In this document: positions 1 through 8,788 of the stretch, in pieces
How the letters are laid out: each line of letters starts with the position of its first letter
Position numbering within the stretch: position 1 is the first letter of the stretch
Translations under genes and position numbers: made by a program
NCBI GenBank assembly: GCA_026004095.1
Contig: BPIL01000009.1
Span: 62,001 to 126,000, forward strand
Source of the DNA: Meiothermus sp.
Lineage (GTDB): Bacteria > Deinococcota > Deinococci > Deinococcales > Thermaceae
Length of the DNA stretch: 64,000 nucleotides
Direction of reading: 5' to 3'
Notes under the pieces: generated by a model
Databases searched by the model: none
The model's input: only the letters and a program-made list of their open reading frames with translations
What the model was told of the DNA's origin: nothing

Positions 1-1385
1 GCTGCCGCGATCAAGTGGGAGAGCATCTCATGGCCCATTACTACCCGCTCCCCCTGCGGGGTGAAGAAGGCCGGTGGGGGGGTGGCAGGAGCGCCTGTAA
101 ATGGAACGATTTGCATTTGAAGTGGGAAAGCTACGTAAAAGTTGCGGCTGAGGAGGCGCAGTATGGCCGGAGCAGGCTCCACCTTGACCTCGACCTGGGT
201 GGGGGTAAAGGAGGCTACGGTGAAGCCGCTGTTTGCCTGGTAGGTCTGGTAGCCGTCTGCGGGGCGGGCAGGGTTGAGCAGGGTGGCGGCCTTGCTGCCG
301 TCGGGGTTGACGTAGACGCCGATGTTGTTGGCGACGTAACGTTCATGCAAATGCCACAGCTGATACCCCCCGGCCCGCACTTTGAACTCGTAGCGACCAG
401 GGCCGAATCTTTTGCCATCTAACAAAGGGTCTGAACCCCTTATCTCTACCAGCGGGCGGTTGAAGCCGGGAGGGGCCTGGATGTCTAAAATCAGATCCCC
501 GATGGCCGGTTTTTCCGGACCGCACTCGGTGAGCTGGGTGGGGGCGTGGCCGGGGTAGAAGGTCAGGGGAAAGGCCAGGTCGTAGCGGCGCACGCTCTCG
601 CCCTGCCGCGCTTCGGCGTAGAGCACCAGGCTTTGCTGGCGGTAGAGCTGGTTGTTCTGCACAAAAGCTGGTTTGGGGTAGATGATGCCCGGCAGGTCTT
701 CCGGCTCTACCTGCCAGGGGGCCTGGCTCTGGTTGGGGGTACGCAGGGCCTCACCCCGCTGGTTGCTGTAGGTGATTCCGACGGTGGTCTGGGTGGCCCC
801 GCTGAGCAGGGGACGCCAGGGCTGGCTATCTCGGCGGATGTAGAGTACGGCGGGCTCTACCGGGGTGTTGGGGTAGTAGCGCTGGATGGCGCTGCCGGTC
901 GCGATTTCCAGGGTGCCCGCGCCGAAGAAACGGGTGTTGGGGGTGTACTCAACCCCGGCCACACAGTTGTTGGAGAGGTTGATTCTCCCAGAACCGACGG
1001 TATAGGGCACCAGGTTAATATGCCCCATTCCGTTAGAGAAGGCACCCAGACCGTTTTGGACGGGGAGGGTGTAAAGTTCTACTCTATCAGTCCCAGGCAG
1101 GGCCAGCACATCCCTGGGATCTATTTTCAGATCGCTGCTTTCCCGCGCATAGACGACCTGGATATAGTCGGCGCTGGCGTTGCGGATGCCCAGCAGAGGG
1201 GCGCTGGTTAGCTCGCTTTGCAAGGTCTGGCGGGCAATGGAGAGCTCGATCTCGAGGGCCGCGCCATCCTGGGCCGTGACCACGGTCTGGCTGGCGGCGC
1301 GGGTGATGGTGATGGCGACGAGGCCGACCACGAGCAGCAATGCGGTGGCGACGGCGATTTCAATCAGGGTAAAGCCGCGGTTCAT
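1..1385 (-). CDS. Prepilin-type N-terminal methylation domain protein, 3' end outside window
   Basis: The frame opens with ATG at 1385 and stays open to base 1, giving at least 461 residues. It begins MNRGFTLIEIAVATALLLVV, a classic type III signal: a short basic leader, G-F cleavage site, Glu at +5 and a hydrophobic helix. It is therefore expected to be processed by the prepilin peptidase and to act as a minor pilin or pseudopilin at the pilus tip or in the periplasm. The rest is polar and beta-rich with no family I recognise. The ATG overlaps the upstream stop by one base (TAATG), so it is translationally coupled to the 770-residue pilin. The size is far above the usual 120-200 residues of minor pilins. 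Confidence 0.85.
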   Translation of the reverse strand, partial: MNRGFTLIEIAVATALLLVVGLVAITITRAASQTVVTAQDGAALEIELSIARQTLQSELTSAPLLGIRNASADYIQVVYARESSDLKIDPRDVLALPGTDRVELYTLPVQNGLGAFSNGMGHINLVPYTVGSGRINLSNNCVAGVEYTPNTRFFGAGTLEIATGSAIQRYYPNTPVEPAVLYIRRDSQPWRPLLSGATQTTVGITYSNQRGEALRTPNQSQAPWQVEPEDLPGIIYPKPAFVQNNQLYRQQSLVLYAEARQGESVRRYDLAFPLTFYPGHAPTQLTECGPEKPAIGDLILDIQAPPGFNRPLVEIRGSDPLLDGKRFGPGRYEFKVRAGGYQLWHLHERYVANNIGVYVNPDGSKAATLLNPARPADGYQTYQANSGFTVASFTPTQVEVKVEPAPAILRLLSRNFYVAFPLQMQIVPFTGAPATPPPAFFTPQGERVVMGHEMLSHLIAA

Positions 1386-3697
1386 TATTCGCACCTCACG
1401 GTCAGGATCAGGTGGGTCAGGGCGTAGGGAGGCACTACCCGGTCATCCCGGATGTAGTCGCTGTAGCGGTTGGTGGCCAGCACTGTGCTTCCGGCGGCCT
1501 GGCCGAGGCGAGGCCAGCCACTGCCGGTTGCGGTGGCGCTGGGAAAGGTGGCGCTCCAGGAGAGCTGGGGCGCACCGCAGAGCAAAGCGTCGTTGGCGCT
1601 GGCGAAGTTTACGTTGACAGTAAGTTGTGTTCCACAGTAGGAGGTCGTGTTGCAGTCCAGGTTGCCGGTCAGGGTGCGGCTTTTCTGCACACTCCCATCC
1701 CCCTGGGTGGTGGGGTTTTGCAAGAGGCTATCGAGGGTCTGGTTATTGATAATCCATGAACCCACGCCGATCTGCACCCGGGTACGCCCCAGCGCCGCCG
1801 CACCCTCGGCGGTCTTGTGGATGCCATAGAGGTCTACCCGGTAGGGTACGCTCAGAACCTTAGCAACCACCGGGACATTGACCACCTGTCCAGCGGCCAA
1901 GATAGCCTCGCTTTCAACCCCTCTGCTCTGGTAACGCACCCCGCTCGAGCCCGTATAAGTTAGGGACAGCAGGTTGAGGTTAGGTAGAGCAGATTCATGG
2001 GTGCCGGGGCCCTGCACGGTGGCCCCGTTGGCCTGGATGCGCACCGCGTCGGTGGGGTAGGGGGGCGCATAGTATTCGTAGATGTCCTCCCCATCCGGGC
2101 GGGTGCCCACCGTCACCGTGCCCCAGGTGGGCTGCATGTACCACAGGTACTTGCCCGGCTCCCCGGTCGTCCCGGCCACGTTCAGGGTGTAGGTTTGCTC
2201 GGGCTCCACCGCAAAGTTGGGAGGGGTGGGGGTGGTGCGGGGGTAGACACCTGGCTGGCCGGAGATGACCAGGGCGGTATACGGCGTCTGCCGTCCTGCC
2301 TCGGCGGGGATCCAAAGGGTGTTGTTGCCGCTGAGGGTGCGGCGGAAATCGCTGGTTGCCGGAGGGATCGCCGCCCCTATCAGCTCGGCCTGCATATTGC
2401 TGGCGATGCTATGGTTCAATCGGGCGTAGCTGGGATAGTCGCACCAGTAAAAGCGGTTGACCTGTCCTCCTGTCAGGGGCAGGGTTTGCGGGCCCACCAT
2501 GCCGGTACTCAGGACGCTGTCGCAGTCGGGGGTCTGGCCGGGCTGCCCTCGAGCTACCCGAACCCGGCGGGGGGTGCCGTTGGCCAGACGAATGCCCAGC
2601 TCAGCCGGGCCATCCAGCGGGGTCAGGGTAAGCTGGTCGCTGATCAGGAACTTTTCCACCGGGTTGTTTGCTGGCGTGATGTTTCTGTGGAGGACGCTGT
2701 TCTTCTCCAGACGAAAGGTGTACTGCGTGGCGCTGGCCCCGCTGGCCGGGGCCAGGGAGAAGTAGGTGTCCTGGGTCTGGTAGGCAAAGGAGATCGAGGC
2801 CCTCTGACCGGCCTGCACGTCCACCACCGCACTAGGACTGGCCTGGTAGGTATACTCCAAGCCGTCCACGGTGGCGCTAAAGGGCGTTGAGGTCAGGCTG
2901 TAACGCCCCGGCAGAACCTCCTCCACGGTGTTGTTGGCCAGGGTGTAGGTCTGTCCGTTGAAGCGCACCGCCCCGCGTCGCTCGCTGTTGGGCAGGCTGG
3001 CGGGGTACTCGATGTTGATCTCCAGGGCCCCGCTGGTGGCCAGGTAGCGCACCACCACCTTGTTGGGCTGGGTACGCACCAGGGGCTCGTAACCGATGCC
3101 GTCCAGCACCACCTTACGGGCGTTCAGGGTGTAGTTGCCGCTGGGAACCTGGGTGCTGCCGCAGCTCGAGATGGCGATCTGGCCGCCCTCGCTTTCTTGC
3201 AGGGTGACCTGCGGGGTCATGGCCACCGGGCAGGTGACCTCGACCTCAAAGGGCTGGCCCATGCTGAGGTTATTGATGGCCTGGGTGGGCGGGGGCAGCA
3301 GGTAGCCCTTCTGTCGGCAGAACTCCTGGCCGCTGTTGCGGATGCAGATCTCCGCCCGGTAGCGCATGAACTCCACATCGTTGAGGGTCTGGCCCCCCTG
3401 GTTCTCCACCCGCAGGCGCAGGGCCCCCGGGGGCAGCCGCAAGGGGATCAGGTTTTGCAGATCCTGGTTGTAGTCCACGTTCAGGGCCTGGCCGGCCACG
3501 GGTGCCAGGGCGGGATTGCCCCGGCGGAGCTCGGCCTCCAGGTAGCGCTGGGCCTGCTCCAGCAAGACGGCATTGCGGGCGTTGACGCTGCTGGCCCCGG
3601 TCGCCCCCAGGACGCTGAAGGTGAAGAGCAGCACCGCCCCCAGGATGGCCAGGGCCGCGACGACTTCGAGGAGGGTAAAGCCGCGGCGCATTTGCAT
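1385..3697 (-). CDS. Giant prepilin-type N-terminal domain protein (770 aa)
   Basis: It starts MQMRRGFTLLEVVAALAILG, so a prepilin-peptidase site (RRG|FTLLE) is followed by a hydrophobic helix up to about residue 30. The remaining ~740 residues are Gly/Thr/Asn/Pro-rich and predicted beta-strand rich, with scattered Cys pairs that could form disulfides, consistent with an extracellular adhesive or tip domain. A strong Shine-Dalgarno (GGAGGTGAATAA) lies before ATG 3697; ATG 3691 is an alternative that keeps the signal intact. It sits between two other large pilin-like genes and is read from the same leaderless promoter at 6082. The role (minor pilin or adhesin) is inferred; no homologue is recognised for the ectodomain. 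Confidence 0.85.
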   Translation of the reverse strand: MQMRRGFTLLEVVAALAILGAVLLFTFSVLGATGASSVNARNAVLLEQAQRYLEAELRRGNPALAPVAGQALNVDYNQDLQNLIPLRLPPGALRLRVENQGGQTLNDVEFMRYRAEICIRNSGQEFCRQKGYLLPPPTQAINNLSMGQPFEVEVTCPVAMTPQVTLQESEGGQIAISSCGSTQVPSGNYTLNARKVVLDGIGYEPLVRTQPNKVVVRYLATSGALEINIEYPASLPNSERRGAVRFNGQTYTLANNTVEEVLPGRYSLTSTPFSATVDGLEYTYQASPSAVVDVQAGQRASISFAYQTQDTYFSLAPASGASATQYTFRLEKNSVLHRNITPANNPVEKFLISDQLTLTPLDGPAELGIRLANGTPRRVRVARGQPGQTPDCDSVLSTGMVGPQTLPLTGGQVNRFYWCDYPSYARLNHSIASNMQAELIGAAIPPATSDFRRTLSGNNTLWIPAEAGRQTPYTALVISGQPGVYPRTTPTPPNFAVEPEQTYTLNVAGTTGEPGKYLWYMQPTWGTVTVGTRPDGEDIYEYYAPPYPTDAVRIQANGATVQGPGTHESALPNLNLLSLTYTGSSGVRYQSRGVESEAILAAGQVVNVPVVAKVLSVPYRVDLYGIHKTAEGAAALGRTRVQIGVGSWIINNQTLDSLLQNPTTQGDGSVQKSRTLTGNLDCNTTSYCGTQLTVNVNFASANDALLCGAPQLSWSATFPSATATGSGWPRLGQAAGSTVLATNRYSDYIRDDRVVPPYALTHLILTVRCE

Positions 3698-6070
3698 TTA
3701 TTCACCTCCTTTGATGTATGACCATAACACGCATCGATCATCGTTGAAGTCCTCGCAATAGCCGTAATACTGTGCGTAGTTGACCATAAAATCAACCACG
3801 CCCTTATTTGGAATCCACGCGTATTGGTATATGAATTCTCCGGGCTTATTTGCAGGAGCAGGATTTGTGGTAGTGGGAATCCAATTATTGTATTGTTCCC
3901 AGGCTTTGAGGGTGACCCAGTTGTTGCTCGGCAAAAGCAAGTAGTAGGTGGTGAAGGCTGCGTCGTTCTCACTAAATGGACCAACAAACCTTATAGAGCC
4001 GCTGGAAATCTCCGCGTAAAAGCGGTCAATTGTAACTCGCACCAGCCCCATGTTTTCCCCGTAGCTGTGGTTGAGGGTGGTGGTCTGATTGGCGTTGATG
4101 GTGACCGGCTCACAGCGGGGGGTACCGACGGTCTGCCCTTCCCAGCCTATGCGACCGATCCCCAGGTAATAGCTGCCGGCCCGCACGCTGGTCTGCCAGG
4201 CATGGCTGCTCTGGTTGGTGAAGATGCTGGAGGGGCTTTGACCGGCAGCCGGGGTGTTGCAGCCCCCGTCGGCGTAAAGCCCCACGCGGTAGTTGCCCTG
4301 GCCGCCGTAGGGGACAAACCAGTGGCTGAAATTGACCCGCACGGTGCCGCGCAGCTCGGTGAAGCTGAGGGTGGCGCTGTGGCTGGAGCCCGCCGTAACG
4401 TTGAGGCTGCCGGGGGAGAACTGGCTGGCATAGCCGGGGTGGGGGTTGTGTAACACCAGGGAGAGGGTGGCGTTGCCCATTGGGCTGACCGTATAGAAGC
4501 GATCGGGCAGACCGCTGTTGAGTTGCACCGTCTCGAGCTTCTTCCCCCCCAGCATCACGTCTGCCCAGCGGCCTTGCAGCTCGCTGGGTATGCTCGGGAT
4601 GCTCAGGCTGATCTCCGCGTGGTGGCGGTTGTAGGAGACCGTCACGCTGGCGCTCTGGCCGCTCAATACCTGGACGCTCTGGGAGCTGACCCGCCACTCC
4701 CTGGGATCGGGCATTCCCGCCGAGGTGTAGTTGTCCAGATCCACGTTGTAGTTGCAGCCGGCGAAGACCTCAACGGTGTTGCTGCCGTTCTGCACCTCCA
4801 CCGTCTTGCTGGGGCAGGCCTGGCCTTTCCAGGTGCCGCTGAGCCGGGCGTTGGTTCTGACCCCGTTGGGCAGGCCGCTCAGGTTGAGGCTGAGCCGTCC
4901 GGTTCCTGCCTCCTGGCCGAACTGCACCTGGGTCTGGACGCGGCCCGCCTCGGCACAGCCGATGCCGGTCAGCAGCAAGGTGTACTGGCGCTTCCAGGGG
5001 TCGGGGTTGCGGCCCACGCTAAAGCGCAGGGCGTGTTCGCCATCGGCCACCGAGATGGGCGCCGGGGCGCTCCCGGTGTCGCCGGGGGTCAGGCTGGACT
5101 CCACCCGATCCACCCCCCGGGTCTGGAAGCGGGCCTCCAGGGTCGCCCCTTCCTGGGAGATGTTGCTGGATGACAGCGTTACCTGGGACAGCAGGGCGCT
5201 TTGTAGGCGGTACTGCACCTCCACTGCGGCCAGGCGCCCCCCGGCAATGCGCACCGAGGGCGGGGTGGGGGTGCCGCTATACTGGCAGCCCCCGTGGCGC
5301 ACGCTGAGGGCCTCGATGCTGTACTCCCCTTCGTTCAGGTAGAGGTTGGCTGGCAGGGTTTCGGTGCGCAGGGCGGCGCCCCCCGCACCAACGTTGGCTT
5401 GCGGACGCGGAGCCCCGGTGGGCAGGCCGCGGGCGCTGATGTACAGGCGGCCCTGGGCATTTTCAGCAGGGCCTTCCCCGCTGCCCCCATTGCTGGGGGG
5501 AGGGCTTGCCGTTGGAGGGGGTGCAGGGGGCTCTGAACCGGGTGTGGTCCCTCCGCTTTGGCCCTGGGGCAGCCGGGGAGCATTGCTGGCAGGGGCGGCA
5601 AACACCTGGTTGCAGGAGAACCGCTCGAGGGCCACCTGCTGCTGGGCCAGGGTGAAGGGGTTGTGGAAGAGCACCTGCCCCTGGGGCCCGCGAAAGGCGA
5701 AGGCCTCGCAGCTGTCGGCGTCCTGGGCTTGAAGCTGGCCGGTGCGGCTGACGCGGTACAGGCCGGGGCCGTTGTTGATGGGCCGAATGGTGTTGAGGCG
5801 CAGGTTACGACTTTCCAGGGTTTCCCCGGTGTCTATGTCCACAACCTGTAGCTGGAGCCGGCCATCGGCAAAACGGCTCTGTACCCCGATATTGCGCTCG
5901 GGTTCGTTGCGGCTGCGGGCGATGGCGTCGGCGTAGACGACCTTGATGGTGGACATCACAACCGGCAGCTCGTCACCGCCTGCCCGGCCAGGGCGGAAAG
6001 CCAGCAGGAGGATCAGCAGGATGCTGACGGTTGCCAGCACTTCGACTAAGGTAATACCGCGCGAAAACAT
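3698..6070 (-). CDS. Giant prepilin-type N-terminal domain protein (790 aa)
   Basis: From ATG 6070 the protein starts MFSRGITLVEVLATVSILLI, a prepilin signal with cleavage after Gly and Glu at +5, then a transmembrane helix. An in-frame extension to 6100 is rejected because the -10 hexamer TATAAT (6082-6077) lies inside it; the ATG is 7 nt past the hexamer, the leaderless spacing seen elsewhere here. Residues ~150-210 are a Gln/Pro/Ser/Gly linker. The C-terminal ~580 residues are beta-rich with recurring stretches of Ig-like or carboxypeptidase-regulatory-like character (a visual judgement). It is the first gene of the three-gene large-pilin operon; the next stop and start are adjacent (TAAATG). 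Likely a surface-exposed minor pilin or adhesin. Confidence 0.82.
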   Translation of the reverse strand: MFSRGITLVEVLATVSILLILLLAFRPGRAGGDELPVVMSTIKVVYADAIARSRNEPERNIGVQSRFADGRLQLQVVDIDTGETLESRNLRLNTIRPINNGPGLYRVSRTGQLQAQDADSCEAFAFRGPQGQVLFHNPFTLAQQQVALERFSCNQVFAAPASNAPRLPQGQSGGTTPGSEPPAPPPTASPPPSNGGSGEGPAENAQGRLYISARGLPTGAPRPQANVGAGGAALRTETLPANLYLNEGEYSIEALSVRHGGCQYSGTPTPPSVRIAGGRLAAVEVQYRLQSALLSQVTLSSSNISQEGATLEARFQTRGVDRVESSLTPGDTGSAPAPISVADGEHALRFSVGRNPDPWKRQYTLLLTGIGCAEAGRVQTQVQFGQEAGTGRLSLNLSGLPNGVRTNARLSGTWKGQACPSKTVEVQNGSNTVEVFAGCNYNVDLDNYTSAGMPDPREWRVSSQSVQVLSGQSASVTVSYNRHHAEISLSIPSIPSELQGRWADVMLGGKKLETVQLNSGLPDRFYTVSPMGNATLSLVLHNPHPGYASQFSPGSLNVTAGSSHSATLSFTELRGTVRVNFSHWFVPYGGQGNYRVGLYADGGCNTPAAGQSPSSIFTNQSSHAWQTSVRAGSYYLGIGRIGWEGQTVGTPRCEPVTINANQTTTLNHSYGENMGLVRVTIDRFYAEISSGSIRFVGPFSENDAAFTTYYLLLPSNNWVTLKAWEQYNNWIPTTTNPAPANKPGEFIYQYAWIPNKGVVDFMVNYAQYYGYCEDFNDDRCVLWSYIKGGE

Positions 6071-6076
6071 GAGAGC

Positions 6077-6101
6077 ATTATAACAGTGAAAAAATTTCAC
6101 G
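6077..6101 (-). promoter_or_regulatory. Leaderless promoter of the large-pilin operon
   Basis: On the minus strand the palindrome GTGAAATTTTTTCAC (6100-6086) is followed 3 nt later by TATAAT (6082-6077) and then, after 6 nt, by ATG 6070. No recognisable TTGACA is present at -35. The same arrangement recurs at other genes in this window. Confidence 0.6.
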
Positions 6102-6131
6102 TTGAAAAATCCCGCACCTTTGGGTGCGGGC
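6101..6131 (-). terminator. Rho-independent terminator of the pilus assembly operon
   Basis: On the minus strand, CCCGCACC-CAAA-GGTGCGGG is followed by ATTTTTC. It lies 16 nt after the stop of the small pilin gene and directly before the promoter of the large-pilin genes, separating the two transcription units. Confidence 0.75.
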
Positions 6132-6146
6132 GGAGGGGTGACTGCG

Positions 6147-6578
6147 TTACGGTGCGATATAGAGTTGGTCGGTGTTCTGCGTCCACCAGGTTACCACCCG
6201 GTAGCTGGTGTTGCCCGGTATGATGCCCAAAGCGCACATGACCTCGGTGCTCGAGCGGGCCGCCCAGCGCACCGCCGGGTTGAGATCGGCCCCGCCGGAG
6301 CAGTCGTAGTAGGTATAGCCGCCGGGGGCCCCGGTAGGGGGGGTGATGGGGGCCAGGCCGAGCTGGCCGGCCAGGTCGGCCGGGGTGCGCTCCGGATCCT
6401 GCACCAGGTAGTTGGACACCGACTGGGCCACGGCCACCCCCAGGGTCTGGGCCTCGGCGTAGTAGGTGCTGGCCCGGTTGGCGGTGATGCGCGGCACCAG
6501 CGCCAGCGCCAGGATCAGGATGATGCCGATGATGGCCGCCAGTTCCACAAGGGTAAAGCCACGTTGGTTCATGCGCAC
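6147..6578 (-). CDS. Type IV pilin-like protein, PilA/GspG style (143 aa)
   Basis: MRMNQRGFTLVELAAIIGIILIL gives a short basic leader, cleavage before Phe, Glu at +5 and a hydrophobic alpha-1 helix. At 143 residues it has the length of a major pilin or major pseudopilin. Two Cys, near residues ~95 and ~118, could close the C-terminal disulfide loop usual in pilins. It lies immediately downstream of pilC and upstream of a terminator, so it is the last gene of the pilM-to-pilC operon. It is probably a structural subunit; whether it is the major subunit cannot be decided from this window. Confidence 0.85.
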   Translation of the reverse strand: MRMNQRGFTLVELAAIIGIILILALALVPRITANRASTYYAEAQTLGVAVAQSVSNYLVQDPERTPADLAGQLGLAPITPPTGAPGGYTYYDCSGGADLNPAVRWAARSSTEVMCALGIIPGNTSYRVVTWWTQNTDQLYIAP

Positions 6579-6580
6579 CC

Positions 6581-7783
6581 CTAGCGAATCTGCTGGATCT
6601 TGTTGATGGCGTCGTAGAAGGGCACCATCAAGGAGAGGATCAGCCCCCCCACCACCACCGCCATGACCACGATGAGGGCCGGCTCAATCAGCTTGGAGTT
6701 CTGCTGCACGCCCCGGCGCACCTGCTCCTTGAGGTACTGGGCGTACTTCTCGGTGAGGTCGGGGATGGCGTTGCCCTGCTCCCCGGCGGCCACCAGGGGG
6801 GGGATCTCCGAGGGGATCCACTCCGGCTCGGCCTTCATGGCCTGGGATAGCAGCTGCCCGGCCTCCACCCGTTTCTTGAGGTTGCGGGCCACCTCCCTGT
6901 AGACCACCGAGCCGGTGGTGGCGCCGCTGATCTCCAGGGCCCGGGGCATGTTGACCGCCGCCGCCAGCAAAAAGGACAGGTTGGAGAGGAAGACCCCCAC
7001 GTTGAGGGTGCGCCGCATGGCCCCGACCAGGGGCAGCTTGTAGAGCGTCCGGTCAATGGTCTCGCTGCCGCCGGGGGTGCGGGCCCACAGCACGGTGGCG
7101 GCCACGAGGGCGGCCACCCCCACAAAGAAAATGGGGCCGTTGCCGCGCAGGAAGTCGGATATGGCGATGACCACCTGGGTATAGATGGGGTAGTCGCTGG
7201 GCTTGAGGCCCATGCCGGAGAGCACCTGCATGAAGCGGGGCACAAAGCCGGTGAGCAGGAAGTACACCGCCAGGCCGATGAAGCCCAGGATGGCCACCGG
7301 GTAGGTCAGAGCCCCGCGGATCTCGTCGCGGATGCGGATGCTCTCGTCGAGCTCCCCGGCCAGGCGCAGGAAGACCTTGCCGAGACTGCCCCCCTCCTCG
7401 CTGGCCCGCGCCGCCGCCACATGGGCGGGGGCAAATCCCAGCTGCTCCATGGACTGCGAGAGCGAGAGACCGGCGTTGTTGTAGGCGATCCAGCGCTTGG
7501 CCAGCGGGCCCAGCACCTTGTGCTGCGAGAGCGACTCCAGCGCCACCGAGAGGGTGACCCCGGCGTTGAGCAGGGTGCCCAGGGTGCGGAATAGCTGGGC
7601 AATGTGTATGTCTTTGATCTTTAGATTCTGACGGCTGCTTTTGTTCAGCTCCTGCACGGAGAGAACCACCAGGCGGCGGGCGCTCAGGGCGGCCAGGGCC
7701 TCGTTGTAGCTGGCCGCCTCGATCTCCCCGCTGATCTCCTTGGCCGAGCCTTCCGGGAGGGCTTTGTAGCTGAAGGTGGCCAT
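6581..7783 (-). CDS. pilC: PilC/GspF inner-membrane platform protein
   Basis: This 400-residue protein has the two-repeat T2SS-F architecture: a cytoplasmic N-terminal domain, a first repeat (~70-190), a transmembrane pair, a second repeat (~270-390) and a C-terminal hydrophobic helix (VVMAVVVGGLILSLMVPF). Family motifs such as LFRTLGTLLNAGVTL and FLSNLSFLLAAAVNMPRALE are visible. PilC proteins sit in the inner membrane and couple the assembly ATPase to pilin polymerisation. It follows the preceding gene by 3 nt and precedes the pilin by 2 nt, so it is tightly coupled in the operon. Length is normal for the family. Confidence 0.95.
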   Translation of the reverse strand: MATFSYKALPEGSAKEISGEIEAASYNEALAALSARRLVVLSVQELNKSSRQNLKIKDIHIAQLFRTLGTLLNAGVTLSVALESLSQHKVLGPLAKRWIAYNNAGLSLSQSMEQLGFAPAHVAAARASEEGGSLGKVFLRLAGELDESIRIRDEIRGALTYPVAILGFIGLAVYFLLTGFVPRFMQVLSGMGLKPSDYPIYTQVVIAISDFLRGNGPIFFVGVAALVAATVLWARTPGGSETIDRTLYKLPLVGAMRRTLNVGVFLSNLSFLLAAAVNMPRALEISGATTGSVVYREVARNLKKRVEAGQLLSQAMKAEPEWIPSEIPPLVAAGEQGNAIPDLTEKYAQYLKEQVRRGVQQNSKLIEPALIVVMAVVVGGLILSLMVPFYDAINKIQQIR

Positions 7784-7786
7784 ACC

Positions 7787-8788
7787 TTACTTCACCACGG
7801 GCATGAACTCCAGGCTCCACTCCTGCACCCAGCGCACGCTGCTCAGGGTGGGATCCAGCCGGAGGGCCTCGATCTCCAGCTGCACCTTGCCGGGCTCGGG
7901 CTGCACGTCCAGTTCGATGCCGCCCACCGCCGAGGAGCGCGGGGGGATCCAGCCGCTGCGGCCGCTGGTGAAGCGCAGGTTGGCGTTGCCCTTGAGGGGC
8001 TTGCCGTTCAGCAGCACCCGCAGGCCCTGCGGCTCCAGCACATAGGGGTGCTCCTCGCCGTTGTTGAGGGTGAAACCGACCCACAGCTTGCCGTTGCGCA
8101 CGGTGAGGGTGCCGATCAGGCCCCGGCTGGCCTCCTCCTTGGCGACGACGTTGACGCTCGAGCCGCTGGGCCGGGCCACCGGCGCGGGGGGTTGGGCGGG
8201 GGTGGGGGCGGGTGCGGGCGGGGCCGGTGGGGTGGCCGCCGGGGTCGGGGCCGGGGGCTGGGGAATGGGGCCGGCTCCCATCGCCAGGCGCTGGCTGAGC
8301 AATGCCATGGTCTTGCTGAGCTCGCTCAGGGCCTGCCACAGCCCCTCGTTGGCGCTGGAGGCGGGGGCGGGGGCGGGATTGGCGGGCGCGGTGGTCGGGG
8401 TTGGGGCCGGGGCCTGGGCTTGAGCAGGCTGGGCCGGGGCCTGGGGCAGGAAGACCGTGAGCTGGGTTTCCGGGGTGTCCTGGTTGAAGCGGATGGGCAG
8501 GCGGAACTCCCGGCCCAGGCGCACTCCTACCTCCATCGAGCGGCCCCACAGGGAGGGGTCGCCCTGGAGGCAGAGGCGCCGGGCCTCCACGCTGAGGGGG
8601 GCGATGCCGCCGTAGAACTGGATGCCCTCGGGGGCCTGGGGGAACTCCAGGCAGGTCTTGCTACCCACCGATATCGGCAGGGTGCGCTCCTCCAGGGTGA
8701 GCGTGCCGGTGACCTGGGGGGCGGCCAGGGCCAGGGCGCCAAGGACGGTGACGGTGAGGGTTAGGGGGTTTTTATACGGCACGGGCAT
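7787..8788 (-). CDS. Secreted Pro/Ala-rich protein in the pilus operon
   Basis: These 333 residues start with a signal-like segment (NPLTLTVTVLGALALAAPQ), then an N-terminal beta-rich domain containing two Cys, a Pro/Ala linker at ~125-215 interrupted by a short helix (WQALSELSKTMALLSQRL), and a C-terminal beta domain (~220-333). It overlaps the secretin stop by one base (ATAATG) with GGAGG upstream. Position between pilQ and pilC and the periplasmic look suggest a secretin-associated or pilotin-like role, but no family is recognised. Confidence 0.75.
   Translation of the reverse strand: MPVPYKNPLTLTVTVLGALALAAPQVTGTLTLEERTLPISVGSKTCLEFPQAPEGIQFYGGIAPLSVEARRLCLQGDPSLWGRSMEVGVRLGREFRLPIRFNQDTPETQLTVFLPQAPAQPAQAQAPAPTPTTAPANPAPAPASSANEGLWQALSELSKTMALLSQRLAMGAGPIPQPPAPTPAATPPAPPAPAPTPAQPPAPVARPSGSSVNVVAKEEASRGLIGTLTVRNGKLWVGFTLNNGEEHPYVLEPQGLRVLLNGKPLKGNANLRFTSGRSGWIPPRSSAVGGIELDVQPEPGKVQLEIEALRLDPTLSSVRWVQEWSLEFMPVVK

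Noticed and set aside
7053..8549. Minus-strand open frame of 498 codons overlapping pilC and its neighbour
   Set aside because: Gly/Pro/Arg/Gln-rich shadow of the real genes in another frame.
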